NCBI RefSeq assembly: GCF_035961655.1
Contig: NZ_CP108393.1
Location: 5,999,001-6,063,000 of the forward strand
DNA from: Streptomyces sp. NBC_01317
Lineage (GTDB): Bacteria > Actinomycetota > Actinomycetes > Streptomycetales > Streptomycetaceae
Length of the DNA stretch: 64,000 bases
Direction of reading: 5' to 3'
Shown: piece by piece, positions 26,857 to 34,220 of the stretch
How positions within the stretch are numbered: the first letter of the stretch is position 1
How the letters are laid out: each line of letters begins with the position of its first letter
Translations under genes and position numbers: made by a program
The notes under the pieces: model-generated
The model's database searches: none
What the model was told of the DNA's origin: nothing
What the model saw: the letters and a program-made list of their open reading frames with translations, nothing else

Positions 26857-27311
26857 GAGAGGTCAGCTCTTTCGCGCGAAGGAGTCGTCGTGTCGACAGG
26901 ACGTACGTCATGCGCGGCGGCCGAAGGCCAGAAGGAAAGCTTTAGAGGGCCGGCGCGTTCTTCGCGCGACAACACACCCGGTCGAAATCGTGATGCTGCC
27001 GGGACGGCCAGAACGGCTCCAGGTCGATGCGACCCGTCGCGGTGTGCTGGAAGCTGGCCATGCCCCCATTGAAGCAGATGGCTGCCCGGGGCAGCAGACC
27101 CTTTTCACGCGACTACGCGCACGCCGGGCGCGGGACGGGTCGCACGCCACCTTCCGGCGGCGCCGAAGACGCCTCCCGTCGGCCCGGAAGTCCCCTCCCG
27201 GATGCCTCCCGGACGCCTCCTGGATGCTCCTCCGCACTCATGCGAAAGGGGCGACCGCCTGCCCGGCGGTCGCCCCTCAGCTGCGTGTGGTTCCGGTCCG
27301 GTACGGCCCGG
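26857..27311. other. Intergenic region between winged-helix gene and glnII
   Basis: No gene is supported in these 455 bases. The left part is the upstream region of the winged-helix gene and holds TTCGCGCGAA (26871-26880, perfect palindrome) and TTCGCGCGAC (26961-26970), a possible operator pair 90 bases apart. Around 27170-27230 there are short GC-rich direct repeats built on CCTCCCGGATG/CCTCCCGGACG. The right end contains the glnII terminator. Confidence 0.6.
27247..27277 (-). terminator. Terminator of glnII
   Basis: Perfect stem-loop GGGGCGACCGCC (27248-27259), loop TGCCC, and GGCGGTCGCCCC (27265-27276), extended by one A-T pair to 13 bp. It lies 35 bases beyond the glnII stop on the minus strand. 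Confidence 0.8.
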
Positions 27312-28331
27312 TCAGACCTGTCCGGCCTTCTCCAGCGCCGTGCAGCAGGTGTCCACGATCAGGCGCGTGACCACGTACGGGTCGACGTTCGCGTTCGGAC
27401 GGCGGTCCTCGATGTACCCCTTGCCGTCCTTCTCGACCTGCCACGGGATGCGGACGGAGGCGCCGCGGTCCGAGACGCCGTAGCTGTACTCGTTCCACGG
27501 GGCGGTCTCGTGCAGACCGGTCAGCCGCTCGTCGATGCCCGCGCCGTAGTTCTTGACGTGGTCGAGCGGCTTCGAGCCCTCGCCCAGCGACTCGGCGGCC
27601 GTGATGATCGCCTCGTACGTCTCGCGCATGGCCTTCGTCGAGAAGTTGGTGTGCGCGCCCGCGCCGTTCCAGTCGCCCTTCACCGGCTTCGGGTCGAGCG
27701 TCGCCGAGACGTTGAAGTCCTCGGCGGTGCGGTAGAGCAGCCAGCGCGCGAGCCACAGCTGGTCCGAGACCTCCAGCGGCGCCAGCGGGCCCACCTGGAA
27801 CTCCCACTGGCCCGGCATGACCTCGGCGTTGATGCCGGAGATGCCCAGACCCGCCTTGAGGCAGTTGTCCAGGTGCGCCTCGACGATCTCACGGCCGAAG
27901 ATCTCGTCCGCGCCGACGCCGCAGTAGTAGCCGCCCTGCGCGGCCGGGAAGCCGCCCTCGGGGAAGCCCAGCGGGCGCGCGCCCTTGAAGAAGGTGTACT
28001 CCTGCTCGATGCCGAAGATCGGCTCCTGGCCCGCGAACTTCTCCGCGACCTCGGTCAGCTGCGCCCGGGTGTTGGACTCGTGCGGCGTCATGTCGATGTT
28101 CAGGACCTCGCACATGACGAGGACGTCGCCCCCGCCGCGGATCGGGTCCGGGCAGGAGAAGACCGGCTTGAGCACACGGTCCGAGGCATGGCCCTCGGCC
28201 TGGTTGGTGCTCGATCCGTCGAAGCCCCAGATGGGCAGCTCGGCACCGTCGTCCAGGATCTTCGTCTTCGAGCGGAGCTTCGCGGTCGGCTCGGTTCCGT
28301 CGATCCAGATGTACTCAGCCTTGAAGGTCAC
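27312..28331 (-). CDS. glnII: Type II glutamine synthetase
   Basis: Eukaryotic-type (GSII) glutamine synthetase, 339 residues, forming glutamine from glutamate, ammonia and ATP. Family signatures: WIDGTEPTAKLRSKTKIL at the start, WGFDGSSTNQAEGHASDR, GIEQEYTFF (metal-binding Glu), QWEFQVGP, and the ATP-site segment GDWNGAGAHTNFSTKAMR, ending with EDRRPNANVDPYVVTRL. It has no counterpart of the GlnA adenylylation tyrosine, so GlnE should not control it. It starts with GTG, with ATGAGG upstream. A degenerate GlnR-type site is at 28387-28424. Strong terminator after the gene. GSII in bacteria is typical of Streptomyces, Frankia and rhizobia. Confidence 0.96.
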   Translation of the reverse strand: MTFKAEYIWIDGTEPTAKLRSKTKILDDGAELPIWGFDGSSTNQAEGHASDRVLKPVFSCPDPIRGGGDVLVMCEVLNIDMTPHESNTRAQLTEVAEKFAGQEPIFGIEQEYTFFKGARPLGFPEGGFPAAQGGYYCGVGADEIFGREIVEAHLDNCLKAGLGISGINAEVMPGQWEFQVGPLAPLEVSDQLWLARWLLYRTAEDFNVSATLDPKPVKGDWNGAGAHTNFSTKAMRETYEAIITAAESLGEGSKPLDHVKNYGAGIDERLTGLHETAPWNEYSYGVSDRGASVRIPWQVEKDGKGYIEDRRPNANVDPYVVTRLIVDTCCTALEKAGQV

Positions 28332-28386
28332 GGGGCCTCATCCTTTGCGGGTGCAGCAGTTGTGGCCAGAAGCGTCGCAATCTGTC

Positions 28387-28424
28387 ATGTCCCGGTTGTT
28401 GCCCGTTCATGAACTGCGTGTTAC
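28387..28424 (-). promoter_or_regulatory. Degenerate GlnR-type site upstream of glnII
   Basis: Reading towards glnII: GTAAC-n6-TTCAT-n6-GCAAC-n6-GACAT. The spacing matches the GlnR consensus gTnAc-n6-GaAAc-n6-gTnAc-n6-GaAAc, the first a-box is perfect and the others diverge. The site ends 56 bases before the start codon. GlnR control of glnII is known in S. coelicolor, but this exact placement is my reading. Confidence 0.4.
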
Positions 28425-28430
28425 TCAGGT

Positions 28431-29621
28431 TTATTTTGTTTCCGCGATCCTCCGAGCGACCACGTGCTCGTTCAGCAGCGGCGCGAACCCGGCGGCGCCC
28501 ATCCGGCGCACCAGCTCTTCGTACGTGGTGCTCAGCGCCGCCGCCGTCCCGTCCAACCGCCAGTCGTGCGCGGCCAGCACGCTCAGCAGATGACCGCGCC
28601 TGATCTGCGCGTCGGACAGCCGGAACGTCTTGAGGTACGCCGTGCGCCCCTTGTGGTCCGTGATCAGCTCACCGATGTGCTGCTCCGCGCCGCCGCGCCG
28701 GAACGGCGGCAGGAAGCGGCGCAGTTCGTACGAGCCCATCCGGAAGACCCGCTCGGAGGCGTACGACTCCGTGAGCAACTCCCGCGCCAGGACGTCCCCG
28801 TGGGTCTCGCTCCACAGCCGCTCCTGCGCCACCGCGCGGGCCCGGAGACCGGCGAGGGTCGCCACGTACCGGCCGGAGATCCGTGCCTCGAACTCGGCGA
28901 CGGGCGCGCCGAAGTGGGCGTACTGGTGGACCAGTTCGCCGTACAGGTCCTGGAGCAGGCTCGGGTGCAGCGCGCGGTAGTCGTCCGGATGCGGTACGAC
29001 GAAGGCCGCGGCGAGGGAGTCGGCCGTGTGGACCAGGACCCCGCACTGGCCGGGGTGGATCTCGAAGACCCGCAGCGCGTCGGCGAGTCCCCGGACGTCG
29101 AGCCCCAGGTACGCCTCCTCCTCGCGGGGCGAGAACCCCTGCCGTACCGCCTGCCGTGACCACTCCTCCCAGGCGACGGAGGGACCGCCGAAGTGCAGCG
29201 CCAGATAGCCCTCCAGAGCCAGGTGGAGCGGCAGGAAACGGCAGCGGGCCGTGGCGGCGCCGCCGGACAGCCCCTTGCCGGGCCTGCGGCGCTTCACCAT
29301 GCGGTGGTGGCGGTGGACGGTCACGGTGTCGGGCCGCCCGGCGCCCAACTGGGTCCCGTAGGAGGCGCGTTGCCCTGCCTTCTGTCCGTTGCCCTGTCCC
29401 GGTTCCGTCTCCTCCCCGGACCAGTCCGCGACAAAACCGTGCGGGACGTACGACAGGTACTCCGTGCCGTCGTCGAGCGCGACCGCGCCCAGCCCCGCGT
29501 AGATCTCCGCGTGCAGCCGCAGTCCGGGCACCGGTTCCGCGCGCACCAGCGGCACGAGCCGGATGCCGCCCCACACCTGCGCGGGGCGCGTGGTCAGCCC
29601 CGTCAGGTCGAGCCGGGTCAT
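28431..29621 (-). CDS. ARPP-2-like protein with C-terminal helix-turn-helix
   Basis: A 396-residue protein of unknown biochemical function. The first 60 residues (GLTTRPAQVWGGIRLVPLVR, then GAVALDDGTEYLSYVPHGFV) resemble what I recall as the ARPP-2 domain. The middle resembles a second beta-rich domain with HHRMVKRRRPGKGL and LPLHLALEGYLALHF. The C-terminal 50 residues (LLSVLAAHDWRLDGTAAALS and following TYEELVRRM) look like a Fis-type helix-turn-helix. Its ATG overlaps the stop of the upstream vWA gene (ATGA), so the two are translationally coupled and probably act together. The ARPP-2 assignment is from memory and needs a profile search. Confidence 0.65.
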   Translation of the reverse strand: MTRLDLTGLTTRPAQVWGGIRLVPLVRAEPVPGLRLHAEIYAGLGAVALDDGTEYLSYVPHGFVADWSGEETEPGQGNGQKAGQRASYGTQLGAGRPDTVTVHRHHRMVKRRRPGKGLSGGAATARCRFLPLHLALEGYLALHFGGPSVAWEEWSRQAVRQGFSPREEEAYLGLDVRGLADALRVFEIHPGQCGVLVHTADSLAAAFVVPHPDDYRALHPSLLQDLYGELVHQYAHFGAPVAEFEARISGRYVATLAGLRARAVAQERLWSETHGDVLARELLTESYASERVFRMGSYELRRFLPPFRRGGAEQHIGELITDHKGRTAYLKTFRLSDAQIRRGHLLSVLAAHDWRLDGTAAALSTTYEELVRRMGAAGFAPLLNEHVVARRIAETK

Positions 29622-31135
29622 CGCCGTCCGTCCCGCGCGGACCCGTCCGGTACGCCCACGGGCTCACCCGGGAAGTAACAGAACGAGTCGTCCTCCACGA
29701 AGAGCGCCACCCGCCGGTCCAGGTACTCCCGCAACTCCGCGATGCCCGTACGCCCCTCCGCGAACTGCGCGATCTCCACCAGGGCCGGCAGATCCTCCGC
29801 GTCCCTGATCCCCGCCGTCGGCACGCTCGGTGCGAGCCGGCGTACGTCAAAACCATCCGTGTCGTATACGGGGTTGAGATGAACCACGCTCGTCCGCCCC
29901 TCCCGGTCGAGCCGCGTCCGCCACACCCGCAGCACCTCGCCCGCGAGCCCGGGAGGCGCGTTGTCCCATCCGTCCGAGACGATCACCAGCCGCTCGGGGG
30001 CGTGCTCCAGGGCGTCGAGAATCCGCGTCCCGAGCGGGGTCGGCCCCCAGGGCCGTACCAGCAGCGGATCCGCCGTGCCCGACGTCCACCACGCCGTGTA
30101 CGCGCCCGGCGCCGCCAGGGACCCCAGCAGGAAGTGGCAGGCCAGGGCGGTACCCAGCGGGCGGCGGCGCTTCTCGCCCGAACCGGACGACGAATAGCTG
30201 TCGTCCAGTACGGCGGCGACCCGCCCCCACGTCCCCCGGTACGGCCCCGCCGTGCGGCGCGCCGCCGCCCGCAGCGCCTTCGTCAGCTCCGCCCGCCGCC
30301 GTACCCGCTCGTCCAGGGGCAGCGACAGGACGTACAGCGCCAGGCGGGTCACCGGCATGACGGTCAGATCCGTCCGCTGCTCCGTCCGCTCCGTCCGCAC
30401 CCCCGTGGACTCCTGGGTCCGCAGCCGCTCCAGCCGCGTCATCCGGGGCGCGATCCGCTCCACGAGCGCCTCACGGCCCACGCCGTGCCGACCCGCGAAC
30501 CCCTCGGCGACCGTGAACGGCAGCTCGTACAGCGCTCCCTGTTCGTAGTGGGCACGGCGGTGCGCGTCGAGCAGCGGATGCCGGTACTTCGTGCGCCGGC
30601 CGGGAGCGAAGAGGAAATCACCGATTTCGGCGGGTACCCCCTCCTTGCTCGCCCCGAGCGGAAGATGGGCGTGCCGCGCGGCCGTCTTCAGACCCCGCCG
30701 GTACTTCACCGCGTCGTGCCCCAGATCCGGCCGCGCGGCCAGCCAGTCGCGCAGGATCGCGCGCGTACGGCGGTTGTTCACCCGGGCCGCCCGCAGCGCG
30801 CGGAACAGCCGGTAGACCCGCTGCGGCGGCAGCACCGCCAGCCGCCGGGCGATCAGCCGCCCCTCCACCCGCTTCTCCTCCGCGCTCGCCTCACCGGCGC
30901 CGCGCAGCAGCGTCTCGATGATCCGCGCCGCGTTGTGGTCGTTGATGTCGAGCGCGAGTGTGGCGGCATACAGGGGCCGGTAGTTGACGCACACGTACGC
31001 GTGCAGGAAGTCCAGCGACAGCCGCTGCGCGTGCGCGTCGGAGCGGAACTCCCGCTGTCCCGTCGCTGTCACGGCCGCGTTCACGAACAGCAGCACGTCC
31101 TCGGCCGCGATCAGATCCGCGAAGGTCTCGGCCAC
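29618..31135 (-). CDS. vWA-domain protein with helical N-terminus (Ro60/TROVE-like layout)
   Basis: A 505-residue soluble protein. Residues 1-250 are helical, rich in Arg and His; residues 265-480 form a von Willebrand A fold. The metal-dependent adhesion site is visible as DxSxS at D311-S313-S315 (LDDSYSSSGS), Thr366/370 in GPTPLGT, and Asp388 in IVSDGWDN. A helical repeat domain followed by vWA is the architecture of Ro60/TROVE proteins, which bind Y RNAs and misfolded RNA, but sequence similarity to TROVE is only suggestive here. The GTG start at 31135 has a G-rich ribosome site (GGGGGGGGACACC). Coupled to the ARPP-2-like gene by a 4-base overlap. Confidence 0.75.
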   Translation of the reverse strand: MAETFADLIAAEDVLLFVNAAVTATGQREFRSDAHAQRLSLDFLHAYVCVNYRPLYAATLALDINDHNAARIIETLLRGAGEASAEEKRVEGRLIARRLAVLPPQRVYRLFRALRAARVNNRRTRAILRDWLAARPDLGHDAVKYRRGLKTAARHAHLPLGASKEGVPAEIGDFLFAPGRRTKYRHPLLDAHRRAHYEQGALYELPFTVAEGFAGRHGVGREALVERIAPRMTRLERLRTQESTGVRTERTEQRTDLTVMPVTRLALYVLSLPLDERVRRRAELTKALRAAARRTAGPYRGTWGRVAAVLDDSYSSSGSGEKRRRPLGTALACHFLLGSLAAPGAYTAWWTSGTADPLLVRPWGPTPLGTRILDALEHAPERLVIVSDGWDNAPPGLAGEVLRVWRTRLDREGRTSVVHLNPVYDTDGFDVRRLAPSVPTAGIRDAEDLPALVEIAQFAEGRTGIAELREYLDRRVALFVEDDSFCYFPGEPVGVPDGSARDGRR

Positions 31136-31342
31136 GGTGTCCCCCCCCGGTACGTGCCGTCGGATGCCGGCCGGGGCATGGGGGCGCGAACAGCGAAATG
31201 TTTGCTCAAGAGGCAAGTCCCGGAAGTCGCACCGGAGGCCCGCGGCCGGCCCGTGCAACGTAACACCGACCCCCACCACCCCGGCCACGGAATTTCCGCC
31301 CTGGCCGCGCCCCCGTCGCACGCCCGGTGCACACTGAGCGCC

Positions 31343-32257
31343 ATGAGCAAGCCACCACGTATCGGACTCCTCGGCGCGGGCCCCTGGGCGGAGCGCACGC
31401 ACGCCCCGGCCCTGGCCGCCCACTCCGGCCTCGAATTCAGCGGTGTCTGGGGGCGGCGCCCCGAGGCGGCCGTGGCCCTCGCCGCCGCCCACGACACCAC
31501 CGCGCACTCCGGCGAGGCCGGGATCGACGCGCTCTTCGCGGAGAGCGACGCCATCGCCTTCGCCCTGCCGCCGGACGTCCAGGCACCGCTCGCGGTACGG
31601 GCCGCGGCCGCCGGCTGTCACCTGATCATGGACAAGCCGGTCGCGACAACCGTCGAAGGGGCCCGCGCGGTGGCGGACGCCGCCGCGGCCGCGAACGTCG
31701 CGTCGGTGGTCTTCTGCACGCTGCGCTTCTCGCCCGTGACGTCGGCCTGGATCGACGAACAGGTCGCGACCGGCGGCTGGTTCACGGCCCACGCGCACTG
31801 GCTCGGCTCGCTGTACGGGCCGAGCGCGGTGAGCAGCCCGTTCGCGGACTCGCCGTGGCGCCGGGAGAAGGGCGGGCTGTGGGACGTCGGCCCCCACGCG
31901 CTGTCCGTACTGATCCCGCTGCTCGGTGACGTCACCGAGGTGACGGCGGTACGGGGCGAGCCCGACCTCACCCACCTCGTCCTGCGGCACACGTCCGGCG
32001 CGACGAGCACCGCCGCGCTGAGCCTGAGCGCGCCGTCGAAGGGGTCGGGCACGGGGTTCGTCGTGAACGGGGAGCACGGCATCGCGTCGCTGCCGGAGGA
32101 GTGGGGCGACCCGATCGGTTCCTTCGAGGCGGCGGTCGACGCGCTGCTGGCGTCGGTCCGCACGGGGCTGCCGCACGCGTGTGACGTGCGGTTCGGACTG
32201 CGGCTGACCGAGATCCTGGCGGAGGCCGAGAAGCAGGTGGCGGCGGCGGGGAAGTAG
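31343..32257 (+). CDS. Gfo/Idh/MocA-type oxidoreductase
   Basis: A 304-residue NAD(P)-dependent oxidoreductase. Rossmann start GLLGAGPWAERTHAPAL, the characteristic HLIMDKPVATTVEGA (with the EKP-like motif replaced by DKP) and the C-terminal beta-sheet domain with GGLWDVGPHALSVLIPLLG. Substrate unknown (sugar-like or inositol-like). Divergent from the vWA gene with 207 bases between them. A second member of the family is at 37869-38987. Confidence 0.9.
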   Translation: MSKPPRIGLLGAGPWAERTHAPALAAHSGLEFSGVWGRRPEAAVALAAAHDTTAHSGEAGIDALFAESDAIAFALPPDVQAPLAVRAAAAGCHLIMDKPVATTVEGARAVADAAAAANVASVVFCTLRFSPVTSAWIDEQVATGGWFTAHAHWLGSLYGPSAVSSPFADSPWRREKGGLWDVGPHALSVLIPLLGDVTEVTAVRGEPDLTHLVLRHTSGATSTAALSLSAPSKGSGTGFVVNGEHGIASLPEEWGDPIGSFEAAVDALLASVRTGLPHACDVRFGLRLTEILAEAEKQVAAAGK

Positions 32258-32265
32258 CCGCGAGG

Positions 32266-32301
32266 GGTACGGGTACGGGGGCTGGCGCCCGTACCCGTAC
32301 C
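32266..32301. terminator. Bidirectional hairpin terminator
   Basis: Perfect 14-bp stem: GGTACGGGTACGGG (32266-32279) and its complement 32288-32301, loop of 8 bases, between two convergent genes (oxidoreductase and secreted protein). Confidence 0.75.
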
Positions 32302-32323
32302 GCCGCAGGTCTTGCGTCCCCCC

Positions 32324-32998
32324 TCAGCCGACGCGCTCGATCCGGGCCTTGCGGATCAGGAACTTGCCCGGCTCGCGGACCTGCTCGAACGCGGCGTTGT
32401 TCAGCAGGACACAGCTCGCCGACGTCGAAGTGACCTTCACCGTGGTCGACTTGGAGTTGTCGAGGTTGGTCACGCGCAGCGTCGTACCGACCGGGAACTG
32501 ACCGCTGGAGGCGCCCGGGGCGCCTTCCTCGTTGAAGAGGGTGACGGTCGAGCCGGGGCAGACGACCTGCCCCGCGCCGTTGTCGGCCCCGCCCGTGGCG
32601 GGCTGCTGCTGCGCGGGCGGGGTCGTGACCGGGGCCGTCGTGGCGGGCGGAGTCTTCACGACCGGGGGCTTCACGACCGGAGGCTTCTGGGCCGCACCAC
32701 CGGCGACCACGCCCTTGCTGCCCTCACCGACCCGGCAACCGGACGCCTTCTGCTGCACCTTGATCTGCTCGATGACCGCCACCCGGTTGGCGATCCGCGC
32801 CTCGGACTGGGCGTCGGGAGCCGACCGCTGCCCGGCGATGAACGCCTCGTTGTTGCCGAGGGCCGTCGCGAACCCGTCACAGGCGACGGACGCCTGGCTC
32901 GTACCGGTCATCACCACCGCCGTACCGCCGACCAGGGCTGCCGCCCCGACGAGCAGGGAGATCTTCTTCTTACGGCTGAGCGTCTTCTTGCGGGACAC
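32324..32998 (-). CDS. Secreted protein, Pro/Thr-linker, unknown function
   Basis: A 224-residue protein. The N-terminus is strongly basic (RKKTLSRKKK) and leads into a signal sequence ending near TSQASVACDG (cleavage after QAS). The mature part has a helical segment with one cysteine pair candidate, a Pro/Thr/Val linker (residues about 105-135) and a C-terminal beta-rich domain of about 80 residues with two cysteines (VVCPGS, ASCVLLNN). No catalytic motif is recognised. The GTG start at 32998 is supported by AGGAG 9 bases upstream. Confidence 0.78.
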   Translation of the reverse strand: MSRKKTLSRKKKISLLVGAAALVGGTAVVMTGTSQASVACDGFATALGNNEAFIAGQRSAPDAQSEARIANRVAVIEQIKVQQKASGCRVGEGSKGVVAGGAAQKPPVVKPPVVKTPPATTAPVTTPPAQQQPATGGADNGAGQVVCPGSTVTLFNEEGAPGASSGQFPVGTTLRVTNLDNSKSTTVKVTSTSASCVLLNNAAFEQVREPGKFLIRKARIERVG

Positions 32999-33189
32999 GT
33001 GTGGGGGCTCCTGTTCCCGGCCGCGCGCGGCGGGCCGGCTGGGGTTCCGTGTGCCCTGGGATACGGGTGGGGCGTTCGTTCCGCTCAATCGCGGGGGCGT
33101 CAACTTCCGGCACCGCCGTTCCAGCCTCTTCCGCCCCTCTTGCCGCCGGGCTGCTTTCTTGCCGTCAAACAGCCTCTGGCCAGGCCCGA

Positions 33190-33212
33190 TTGTCAGTGGG
33201 GGGCGGTAGAAT
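33190..33212 (+). promoter_or_regulatory. PafBC-type DNA damage promoter, perfect match
   Basis: TTGTCAGTG (33190-33198), 8-base spacer, TAGAAT (33207-33212). This matches the RecA-NDp/PafBC consensus TTGTCRGTG-N8-TAnnnT exactly. It ends 45 bases before the start of the small gene at 33258. Confidence 0.85.
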
Positions 33213-33257
33213 TGAGGGAGTTCGTGAGGGTTCCACCACCGTGCCGGGAGGTCGCCG

Positions 33258-33533
33258 ATGGCCGTTGCCACAGTCACGACAATTACCACAAAAACGATCC
33301 GGATCCAGCCGACGCCAGAGCGCAAGCCACTGCCCGCGGGACAGCCGCGTGAGTGGTACGAGACCCACAACCGCCGACTGAAGGCCATGCGCCTCGCCAT
33401 CGCCCTGCTGGACTCGGGCGTGTACCACCCGGAGAACGCCGGCAACCGCAGGATAAGGAGCACGGCGGCCAGGATCGGCATCCACCCGCCGTCCGACACG
33501 ACGTGCCGCATGGTGCGCGCGCTGATCGGGTAG
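33258..33533 (+). CDS. Small conserved protein behind PafBC-type promoter
   Basis: A 91-residue basic protein. I recall near-identical small proteins in many Streptomyces (features: Thr-rich start, then IQPTPERKPLPAGQPREWYE, then RLKAMRLAIALLDSGVYHPE, then ARIGIHPPSDTTCRMVRAL). No enzyme or DNA-binding motif is certain; the C-terminal NRRIRSTAARIGIHPPSD might be a short helix-turn-helix. The perfect DNA-damage promoter upstream and the high conservation make a role in the damage response likely. Not to be confused with the upstream secreted protein, which is divergent. Confidence 0.85.
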   Translation: MAVATVTTITTKTIRIQPTPERKPLPAGQPREWYETHNRRLKAMRLAIALLDSGVYHPENAGNRRIRSTAARIGIHPPSDTTCRMVRALIG

Positions 33534-33593
33534 GGGCGCGGGCCGGGGCGCCGGGCGTACGGGATTGTTTCCGGCGTCCGGCGTCCGGCACCG

Positions 33594-34220
33594 TCAGGTG
33601 CCCGCTTTGCCGCTTACCCCCTCTCCATTACCCGCCGCTCCACCGAGCCGCCGTTCCCAGCGCACCTCCCCGTCGTGCCACACGTCGGTCGGCGTCAGAC
33701 CGCACGCGCGGGCCACCGCGGCCGAGGCGCCGTGCTCCGGGTGGATGTGCGCGACGACCGTGCCGACGCCGCGCGCCTCCAGCCACCGTACGAGCCCTCG
33801 CGCGGCCTCGGAGGCGAGTCCGTGGCCCTGCCAGGGGGTTCCTACCACCCAGGCGATCTCGGCGACGGCGCCCTGGCCAGGGGCGCTGCCGGGGTCGGCC
33901 GACGTGACCGTGGCCTGTACGGTCCCGGCCAGCGCGCCCCCGCCGTCCCGGGACCCCTCGGCGCCCCTGGCGCCTTCCGCCCCCTCGGCGCGGAGACTCA
34001 GCACCCAGTTGCACCACGACACCTCCGGATCCGGGGATCCCCCGACCATCCGCGTGTAGCGCACGCGCAGTTCCGCCTCCGTCTCCGGAGCCCCGCCGAT
34101 GAAGCCGTGCAGAGCGGGATCGGAGAGCACCACGGCCATCTCCCGCGCGTGCCCGACCCTCAGGGGGACGAGCGTGAGCCGTTCCGTTTCGATCGGCTCG
34201 GGCCCCGGTGTGGTGGTCAT
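33594..34220 (-). CDS. GNAT family N-acetyltransferase (RimJ/RimL-like)
   Basis: A 208-residue acetyltransferase of the RimJ/RimL type: TERLTLVPLRVGHAREMA at the start, then EIAWVVGTPWQGHGLASEAA as the acetyl-CoA binding loop, then VVAHIHPEHGASAAVARACG. An Ala/Gly/Glu-rich insert (residues about 82-100) is probably a loop. Its ATG at 34220 overlaps the stop of the SMI1/KNR4 gene (ATGA), so the two are translationally coupled. Substrate unknown. Confidence 0.88.
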   Translation of the reverse strand: MTTTPGPEPIETERLTLVPLRVGHAREMAVVLSDPALHGFIGGAPETEAELRVRYTRMVGGSPDPEVSWCNWVLSLRAEGAEGARGAEGSRDGGGALAGTVQATVTSADPGSAPGQGAVAEIAWVVGTPWQGHGLASEAARGLVRWLEARGVGTVVAHIHPEHGASAAVARACGLTPTDVWHDGEVRWERRLGGAAGNGEGVSGKAGT

